From Monoraphidium neglectum (taxonomy: Eukaryota; Chlorophyta; Chlorophyceae; Sphaeropleales; Selenastraceae), in assembly GCF_000611645.1 (NCBI RefSeq), contig NW_014012182.1, positions 1-14,114 of the forward strand: DNA of 14,114 nucleotides. The letters are read 5' to 3'. Numbering within the stretch: the first letter of the stretch is position 1; each line of letters begins with the position of its first letter. This document shows positions 7,861 through 14,114 of the stretch, one piece after another. Below the pieces are notes generated by a model. The model saw only the letters and a program-made list of their open reading frames with translations, searched no databases and was not told the origin of the DNA. A program made the position numbers and the translations under genes.

Positions 7861-8461
7861 ATGCAGGCTTGGCAGGCGACCGCTCCTACGGTCGAGTTGG
7901 CCGCGCTCAGGGAGCAGGTCACGTCGTCTATGTGAGTTTTTGCTTTCAGATTACTTCTTCCACCGCGCTCTGGGCTTGGGGACGCTCGGGGAAGCCTGCC
8001 CCGGACGCGTTTGTCTCTCGTACTGTACGCCTAACGGGGCGGCACGCGGGATGCAGAAACGCGTGTAGAGTGCGTGGTACGCGGTGTTCAGCCCCACAGA
8101 CGCCAGAGGGGGGCGCGTGCGCCTGCGGCGGGGCGCAGCTGAGTGGCGCCCTGCGCTGCGGCGCGACGTGGGCGGGGTTTGCGCCACTATGCGATCAGCG
8201 GCAACTCTCAACTATGCAGGGCTTGCCAGCATACTGCATCAGTAGGGAAGGGTGTTGCCAGGGGCAACAAGGTGCGGGCTGCGAGCCTGGCTCGCCCAGT
8301 ACGTGCTGGGCGTGCTTTCAATTCGAACCGTGCGTGCGCCTCGCCCTCCCAGTATGGCGACTTTCCAGCGGCGGCGGCCGGAGGCCAGCGCCAGCGCGCG
8401 AGAACTGCCCAACTTTGTGAAGCGCCTAGAGGAGCAGCTGTTCCGCACGGCTGCCACCCAG
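7861..8461 (+). other. HAC exons 1-2: conserved N-terminal HAC motif
   Basis: Exon 1 (7861-7931) encodes MQAWQATAPTVELAALREQV and ends in phase 2 at AT|GTGAGT. Exon 2 starts after CGCCTCGCCCTCCCAG and supplies the third base, so the join reads TSS-I-MATFQRRRPEAS and leads to ELPNFVKRLEEQLF. Plant HACs have a comparable order: a short helix with MRSSM, a gap, and then KRLEEALF. The ATG at 7861 has A at -3 and an in-frame stop upstream. The 421-bp intron between (7932-8352) holds nothing I recognise. Confidence 0.6.
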
Positions 8462-9178
8462 GTGGGTGTGCCCCGGCTGTGCGTTCTCCCATCACAGTGC
8501 CTGCGCGCACCATCCCCAGTCACACCTGAGCGTCATCCGCTGGTTCAGCTGGGCAGCCGTTCGCTTCTAAGGCATTGCTGCCGCTGCTGCCCGGCCCCTG
8601 CCAACGCTGCTTGAATCCATCAGCCAAATCTGGCCGGCTGTGCGCAGGAGGAGTATGGGGACCTGGGGACGCTCGAGTCGCGGCTGCAAACGGTGGCGCG
8701 GCGCATGGCGCAGAACCAGCGGGGTCAGGCAGGCGGTGCCGGCGCCGGCGGCAGCGGTGGCGGTGCCGGCGGCAGTGTCGGAGGCATGAACGGGATGGTG
8801 CCTTCAGCTGCCACGGGGATGTTCCCTGGTCCGCGGACGCTCAACGGCATGGAGCAGCAGCCGCAGCAGGTGCAGCAGGCGCCTAACATGGGCATGGGTA
8901 TGAGCATGGGCATGGGCATGCCGCAGCAGCAGTTTGGCATGATGCAGCCCGGGATGATGCCACCGGGAAGTGTGCTGCCGTACAGCAGCGCCCCGGCGCC
9001 CGATGGCAGCACCGCTGCATCAGTGCCGATCGACAATGGCGGCTTCAAGATGGACCCAGGCGCTGGCGCGCCGATGGGCGTGCCTCAGGGGTCGCCACGG
9101 ATCATGAAACAGGAGGGTGTCAACGGCTTGCCCCCGGGGATGGTGCCGATGGGCGCTCTCAACGGCGGCGTCTATGGT

Positions 9179-9213
<35 letters not shown>

Positions 9214-11142
9214 AGCTAATGGCATGATGCCCACCCCCGGCATGATGCCGACGCCGGGCATGATGCCCGTGCCCGGTGGGGCGCCCGGCATGAGCGGCGT
9301 TGGCGGCATGGGCTTGAGCATGGGCATGGGCGCCGGCGTGTCGATGCCCATGGGGGCGCCGCAGCTGATGAGCAACGGCGCGCCGGTGCTACGCAAGGAT
9401 CAGTGGGGCGGCGGCGGCATGATGCCCGTGAACGGGGTGAGCCGCAGAGGCGCGCCGCTGTCGTTGGAAAAGGGGGTCGCACTGGGGGCCCGCAGCCCCA
9501 TCGCGGTGGCACGGGCTGCAGGGGCTGAAACGGGTTGTGCGGGCTTTGAGTGTCGACTCCACCACCATTGCATGCTCTGCACACGGCTGACCAGTGTGCG
9601 ACCCCCCTCTACTACAGGGCGATGCGATGGGCAGCGGCATGATGGGCCCAATGGGCATGCAGCCGGGCCAGTATCTGCAGCCAGGTGAGAAGGCGGCTGA
9701 GGATGGGAGGCAGCGAGTATGCGGCTTCTTGGCCCTGGCAGCTGGAGGTTGCAGCAAGCCTTCTTATTGAAGCCCTGCCTGCTGCTCGGCGCGAGCTAGG
9801 CGCGAGGTGGGTACGCCTGTTGCCCCTGCCAGCAGGGCGCATGTTGATCGCGGCGGCGTGGTGCCCCCCCGCAGGCATGATGCCAGCGCCTGGCCCCATG
9901 GGGCAGGTGCCGACCGGGATGGTGCCTATGGGCAACGGCGGCATGCTCAACGGGGGCATGGCTGTCGGCGGCATGGGCAATGGCGGCATGGTCAACGGCG
10001 GCATGGCTGGCAGCGCCATGGGCAATGGTGGCATGGTCAATGGCGGCATGGTCAATGGCGGCATGGTGGGGGCCGGCATGGGCGGCGGCGGCGGCATGGT
10101 GCCGGTCAACCAGGGCCCAATGAGCATCCCCAATGGCATGGTGCCGATGAATGGAATGGGTGAGTCGAGGCTGGGGTTGCCTGATGAGCGGGGCTGCGTG
10201 GCAGCTTGACGAGGGGCTACCTGCGCCCCAGGGGCACAACAGGGGCGGAGCCTGCGCCGCTGAGGAGCATGGTCGTATCTCTGCCCCTGCCCTTTCCTTG
10301 CCATGTGCTTTGCCAGGCGGCATGAGCGGCTCCATCGGCATGGGGCCTGCCGGCGGGTTTGGTGAGAACCGGCCTGTTGCGGCCGGCGGAGGCGGGGGCA
10401 TGCCGGGCAGCGGCGGCCTTCCGGGCATGACCCCTCCGGGTGGGGCGGACACGTCGCCCGGCCTGCAGCAGTCGCAGGCTAGCGGCCTGCCGCAGGCGGG
10501 CCCGGGCCCGGGCGGCCAGCCGAGCGCGGCGCAGCAGCAGCAGATGCAGGGGCGCACCCAGTACATCCAGAAGCAGCAGCGGTGGCTACTGTTCCTGCGC
10601 CACTGCGCCAAGTGCACCCAGTCTGAGTCCGAGTGCCAGTTCAGCCGCAGCTGCCGCGTGGGCAAGGAGCTGTGGCAGCACATCCTGCAGTGCACCAACG
10701 TGAAGTGCGCCTACCCGCGCTGCGTCAGCTCAAAGGACCTGCTCAAGCACCACCAAAAGTGCCAGGTGGGCGCGTGGCGCGGGGCGCGGCCGCTTGATGG
10801 CAGGCGTGAGCGGTATTGGGTGGCCGGTGCCCAGCAATGGGGGGCGCCAGCCGCAGCTGCCGCTGGGGGGGGGGGGCCAGCTCATTTGCAATCGCAATCA
10901 TGTGCACCAGTCAGCTCTCAACATGATCATCAGCCGACCGGCCGCTGCGTCACCCCGCTTGCCTTGCCTGCCCTGCTACCGCTGTCGCCGCGCGGCCCAC
11001 AGAACGCGCAGTGCCCGATCTGCACGCCAGTGAAGGAGTATGTGCGGCGCTCGCGCAACCACAGCGGCGGCGGCAGCGGCATGGGCCAGTATGACCCGGC
11101 GGCGTCCATGTTCCCGCCCATGGCGTTTGGGCAGGCACCGCC

Positions 11143-11180
<38 letters not shown>

Positions 11181-11331
11181 CGGCACAGCAGCAGCAACAG
11201 GCAGTGGTGGCGCAGCAGCAACTCGCGGCACAACAGCAGCAACAGCAGCAGCAACTCGCTGCGCAGCAGCAGCAGCAACAGCAGCAGATGCTGGCGGCGC
11301 AGCAGCAGCAACAGCAGCAAATGCTGGCCGC

Positions 11332-11365
<34 letters not shown>

Positions 11366-13826
11366 GTGCAGCAGCGGCAGGCCTACGTGGGGCAGAAGCG
11401 GCCGCTCAACGGCACGCAGCAGCCGCAGCAGCAGCAGGGCGCGGTGACGCACCCTACCCACCCCGGGGCACCGGGTGACGAGCAGAAGGTCAAGAGGAGC
11501 CGCCAAGACGAGGCGGCGCTGCTGGCCAGGGTGCGGGGCCCTTTAAGCAACCTAGCAGAGCGGGGCACCATGGGCCTTGATGCGCTATTGTCCTTGATGC
11601 GGCGGGGCACCATGGGCCGGGCCTGGGCAGCGGGCCGCAGCCCCCCTTCGCGCTGGTGCATGGGGTTGCCCAGACGCCCTGGTGCCGTAGCGCAGGCCTG
11701 GGGCGGGCCGGTGAGAGCCCACCCTCCCTTGGTGCGTCCTCCCTGCCCGCGCGTCGCGACCCCTCTCTCATCCCTCTCTCCCTCTCCCCTCAACCCCCCT
11801 CCCCCAGAACACGGGCACGTCCCTGCTGGAGACCTTTGACCTGGGGCAGCTGCGCGGCCACGTGGAGCGCGTGCGCGAGGAGGTCGCGCGGCTGGCCACC
11901 AAGAGCGGCGGCAGCGGCGGCGCCGCAGCGGCGGCGGCGGCGGCGGCGTACGCGGACCCCAAGGACGTGTGCACGGTCTGCCGGCAATCCAAGTTCACGT
12001 TTGAGCCGCCCTGCCTGTACTGCATCCAGTGCGGCCAGCGGATACGGCGGGGCCAGACGTTCCACTCGACGCCGCCGGTGCGCCGCCGGGGCAGGCGCGG
12101 CGCCCCGCCTGGCATGCGCGCCGGCCCTTTTTCGAGCCGAACTCCATCCCTGCTCTTCAACCCCCTGCCGCATTCCGTTCTCAGTCCTCCCATCCCACCC
12201 TCTCTCCACCCCCCCGTTTGGTTGGCTGCAGCCATCACGCCCCCTCAGCGCACCCTCCCCTCCCTACTCTCACCCCTCACACTTGCGCCCTCGCTGCACC
12301 CCTCACCTCCCAACCGACCGTGACCCCCAAACTTCCACCCCTCCCAGGAGTACGAGATCAAGGGCTTCTGGTGCCACGGCTGCTTCAACGAGCACAAGGG
12401 GGACAGGGTGCCCTTCGACGGCTCGCAGGTGGGGCCAATCACCCCCATTTTGCTTTCAAGAGGGAACGGGCCAGCGCACGCGCGCCGCGCGCTGCTTGCC
12501 GGGCCCAGCGCGCTCCCCTGGGACGGCCAGTTTCGTGAGGGCCGCCACACAGCATACACGACCCGGCGCCCCTCCCCGTTTCGTCGCTGGTGGGCTTGAG
12601 ACCACCCAGCACCCGCCCCCCCGCCTGCACCCCACGAAACGCGCCCGCGCCTGCCCTCCACCGCCCGCGCAGTCTGGCTTTGTGCGCAAGGCTGAGATCG
12701 TGAAGCGCAAGAACGACGAGGAGATTGAGGAGTACTGGGTGCAGTGCGACTGCTGCGAGGGCTGGGTGCACCAGATCTGCGGCCTCTTCAACAAGGGGCG
12801 CAACAACGCCAACTCAACATACCTCTGCCCGGACTGCCTGCACAGGGTGCGGGGCGCGGGATGGGGCGGGGGGATGGGGTGGAGTGGGGTGGCGATGGCG
12901 GCCGCGGCGTCAGGGCCTGTTTTACGGGGTTGTTGTGCGGGCGGCGGCGGCTGGTGCGGCGAGCCTGGGGCCATGAGCGCGCGCGCGGCCCGGCGACAAA
13001 TGCAGCGCTGCAGGCCGACGCAGATCGTGATATGGGCTCTTCCGCTTCTCAAGCATGCACACACGCCTGTTGGCGCAGGGTCTGGGCGGTGGCCTGCGCA
13101 AGCGCATCGAGACGCGGCCGCAGTCGATGCTGGAGGCCGCCGACCTGCCGCACTGCGCGCTGAGCCGCGCCATCCAGGCGCGCCTCGAGCGCCAGCTGGC
13201 GGCGGACCGCGCGCGGCGGGCGGCGCAGGCGGGGGTGGCGGTGGAGGCGGTGCCGGCGGCGGAGGGGCTGACGGTGCGGGTCATCAACAACGTCATGAAG
13301 AAATGCGAGGTGAGCGTGGGGGGGGGCGAGTGCTGCGTGGCGAGGGCAGCGCCGGCCTGGGCAGGCGAGGCTCGCGGGTAGAGTGGGGGCCCGGGGGGTG
13401 TTGTGGCAAGGTGGGAGGGTACGGCGCCGCCTCGGTAGGGGACGCGTGCGCAGAGGCGGCAGCGCGCAAGGCCCTTCCGGCTTGGCGGCGCGCGTTGCGT
13501 GGCTGCACGGCCCGCGCGACCACGTCTGGCCGCCCAGTCACGCCGAAAGCCTCCCTCGACCCGCGGCCCCGCCGCTCCCTTGCCGTTGTGCACCCAACCC
13601 CCCACCCCAAACGCTGAGCCCTGGTTTCAAACCTCCCACCCTTAAACCCCGACCAGGTGCGCCCCAAGTTCCTGGAGCTGGCGCGCGCGGAGGGCGCGGC
13701 GTACCCCGAGGCGTTCCCCTACCGGCAGCGCGTGATGCTGCTGTACCAGCGCATCGACGGCGTCGACGTCGCCATCTTCTGCATGTATGTCCAGGAGTAC
13801 GGCCCGGACTGCCCGGGGCCAAACCG
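7861..13826 (+). CDS. HAC: Plant-type p300/CBP histone acetyltransferase (HAC), 5' part; gene continues past the right edge
   Basis: Exons: 7861-7931, 8353-8461, 8648-9436, 9618-9684, 9875-10159, 10317-10765, 11003-11530, 11808-12077, 12348-12428, 12673-12846, 13079-13309 and 13657-13826. All joins keep frame, giving 1074 codons plus two bases. Features in order: HAC N-terminal motif (KRLEEQLF at 53-60, then EEYGDLGTLESRLQ), Gly/Met- and Gln-rich linkers, TAZ1 finger (526-612), Gln-rich tract, RING-like cysteines (821-868), PHD finger (905-938), and the HAT start including FPYRQR and MYVQEYGPDC. In plants, HACs are nuclear co-activators that acetylate histones; that role is inferred here. As in plant HACs, no KIX or bromodomain is seen. 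The HAT catalytic core is outside the window. First-exon assignment is less certain: the ATG at 8354 is an alternative start. The end of the seventh exon could instead be 11710. Confidence 0.92.
8648..9436 (+). other. HAC exon 3: end of the N-terminal motif plus Gly/Met/Gln-rich linker
   Basis: Residues 61-323. It opens EEYGDLGTLESRLQTVARRM, completing the HAC N-terminal motif. It then becomes low complexity: Gly/Ala runs, alternating Gly-Met (GMGMSMGMGM), an uninterrupted (CAG)11 polyglutamine stretch, and a PTPGMMPTPGMMPVPG repeat. Met-Lys-Gln-Glu around Lys214 matches the short SUMO-site pattern, which is only suggestive. Confidence 0.85.
9179..9211 (+). repeat. Pure (CAG)11 tract in HAC exon 3
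   Basis: Eleven uninterrupted CAG codons encode polyglutamine. Pure tracts of this kind are likely to vary in length between strains. Confidence 0.95.
9935..10110 (+). repeat. Tandem 15-24-bp repeats encoding (N)GGM units in HAC exon 5
   Basis: The motif AATGGCGGCATGGTC recurs about ten times with small changes, giving GGMVNGGM-type peptide repeats (residues roughly 367-425). Repeats stay in frame, and the exon is flanked by a GCAG acceptor at 9874 and a GTGAGT donor at 10160. Confidence 0.85.
10571..11068 (+). other. TAZ1 zinc finger of HAC, split by an intron
   Basis: Residues 526-612, starting KQQRWLLFLRH. Three HCCC zinc sites are complete: His536/Cys540/Cys547/Cys553; His562/Cys566/Cys571/Cys576; and His585 or 586/Cys589/Cys594/Cys597. 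Intron 10766-11002 falls after Gln590, between the second and third ligands of the last site. TAZ1 domains bind transcription-factor activation regions in the p300/CBP family. Confidence 0.93.
11142..11440 (+). repeat. Interrupted CAG/CAA repeat (Gln-rich tract) in HAC exon 7
   Basis: Runs of CAG and CAA codons are broken by recurrent MLAA or LAA spacers, giving Gln-Ala-Leu/Met rich sequence directly after TAZ1. CAA interruptions suggest an older, more stable tract than the pure CAG run in exon 3. Lys/Arg-rich KVKRSR follows near residue 755 and could be a nuclear localisation signal. Confidence 0.9.
11531..11807 (+). other. HAC intron 7 with internal direct repeats and alternative donor
   Basis: The donor chosen is GCCAGG|GTGCGG at 11531; the acceptor lies after a strong pyrimidine tract ending CCCCCAG at 11807. 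A GTGAGA donor at 11711 is also in phase 0 and would add 60 residues. The longer intron (277 bp) fits the size of its neighbours (157-421 bp) better than 97 bp would. An identical AGG|GTGCGGGG donor is used at 12847. Confidence 0.55.
11560..11618 (+). repeat. 17-bp direct repeat with 42-bp spacing
   Basis: GCGGGGCACCATGGGCC occurs at 11560-11576 and again, identical, at 11602-11618. CCTTGATGCG occurs twice between and beside them (11575-11584 and 11592-11601). Confidence 0.9.
11970..12846 (+). other. RING-like and PHD zinc domains of HAC (exons 8-10)
   Basis: Exon 8 gives Cys821, Cys824, Cys835, Cys838 and Cys841 in CTVCRQSKFTFEPPCLYCIQ. Exon 9 adds Cys865-x2-Cys868 (FWCHGCFNEHKGD). Exon 10 carries KRKNDEEIEEYWVQCDCCEG, a PHD finger with Cys908, Cys911, His916, Cys919, Cys935 and Cys938. 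KKNDEEIEE and HQIC are hallmarks of plant HACs, where this block sits directly before, and packs with, the HAT domain. Confidence 0.92.
13079..13826 (+). other. Start of the p300/CBP-type HAT domain (HAC exons 11-12)
   Basis: Exon 11 (residues 942-1018) includes AADLPHCALSRAIQARLERQ and TVRVINNVMKKCE. Exon 12 (1019-1074) includes VRPKFLELA, FPYRQRVMLLYQRIDGVDVA and MYVQEYGPDCPGPN, ending in phase 2 at CG|GTGAGC. These match the HAC/CBP order up to the strand before the catalytic loop. Acetyl-CoA-binding and catalytic residues would lie in later exons. The usual Gly before MYVQE is Cys here. Confidence 0.92.
13310..13656 (+). other. 347-bp intron within the HAC HAT region
   Basis: The donor is GAG|GTGAGC and the acceptor CCCCGACCAG|GTGCGC, both in phase 0. 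The interior is G-rich in the first half (several GGGG runs) and C-rich in the second. No coding or RNA feature was recognised. Confidence 0.85.
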
Positions 13827-14114
13827 GTGAGCGGGGGTTCCCTGTTTTGAGGCTCGAGGGTCTGGGGCGGGGTGCGGGTCGGGGTCTGGGAGGCCCACGC
13901 GCGACCGGAGCTCGGAAGCAGCGCGGAGGGGGTGCCTGCGCGCGGCCTGGGTCGGCGGCCGCTGGCGGGCGCGCCCGGGTGCCGCGGGCTGCGGCCTCGG
14001 CGGCCGCGGCGGCTCGTTGCACACACGCGCGCGCGCGCCTGTCGCCCGCCCCTCCTCCGCGCTCGTCACGCCAGCCCCGTCACCCGCTTCGCCCCTCGGG
14101 ACCCGTCCCTCCGC
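13827..14114 (+). other. Last visible HAC intron, running off the right edge
   Basis: It starts with the donor GTGAGC after the two bases CG, which presumably complete an Arg codon with the next exon. No acceptor followed by the expected RRVYLSYLDS-type HAT sequence appears before 14114. Confidence 0.7.

Noticed and set aside
8312..8332. GGTTCGAAT on the minus strand, resembling a tRNA T-loop
   Set aside because: Flanking bases do not pair into a T-stem, and no acceptor stem or anticodon arm is visible.
11003..12077. Possible KIX or bromodomain between TAZ1 and the RING/PHD block
   Set aside because: The interval is Gln-rich linker plus a short helix (TFDLGQLRGHVERVREEVAR). No KIX or bromodomain motifs are present, in line with plant-type HACs.
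11656..13617. Very long plus-strand open frame (653 codons)
   Set aside because: It reads through several HAC introns in changing frames and matches the HAC protein only in the 12673-12846 exon. GC-rich introns here are often stop-free.

Overview
This window looks like nuclear DNA of a GC-rich chlorophyte (green alga). The genes are broken by many introns, mostly 150-420 bp. Most donors read GTGAG or GTGGG, with some GTGCG and one GTATC, and C-rich tracts precede the acceptors. The best relatives I can name for two genes are plant/algal proteins, and low-complexity Gln, Gly, Met and Pro repeats are common. No bacterial-style operons, mobile elements, CRISPR arrays or RNA genes were recognised. 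I cannot name the species.

Layout. (1) Positions 1-2001, minus strand: the 5' part of a histidine phosphatase (phosphoglycerate-mutase-like) gene of the plant At3g05170 / yeast Det1 type. Four exons are visible and the gene runs off the left edge. (2) Positions 2002-3196: intergenic, holding the likely promoter of gene 1 and the likely 3' UTR of gene 2. (3) Positions 3197-5728, minus strand: a complete five-exon gene for a 458-residue secreted protein. It resembles the bacterial/fungal phloretin / 2,4-diacetylphloroglucinol hydrolase (PhlG) metal-hydrolase family and has an extra C-terminal module. (4) Positions 5729-7860: a 2.1 kb divergent intergenic region with a large GT/GC microsatellite, a hairpin and a similar TATA-like 11-mer facing each flanking gene. 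(5) From 7861 to the right edge, plus strand: twelve exons of a plant-type p300/CBP histone acetyltransferase (HAC). It has the HAC N-terminal motif, long Gly/Met and Gln-rich linkers, the TAZ1 zinc finger, RING- and PHD-type zinc domains and the start of the HAT domain. The HAT catalytic core lies beyond the window.

The three genes show no obvious shared pathway: a putative phosphatase, a secretory-pathway hydrolase and a nuclear co-activator. The hydrolase and HAC genes are head-to-head and could share regulatory DNA. All gene models are hand-built from splice-site phase and family resemblance. The exon joins are consistent in reading frame throughout, but none was tested against transcripts.
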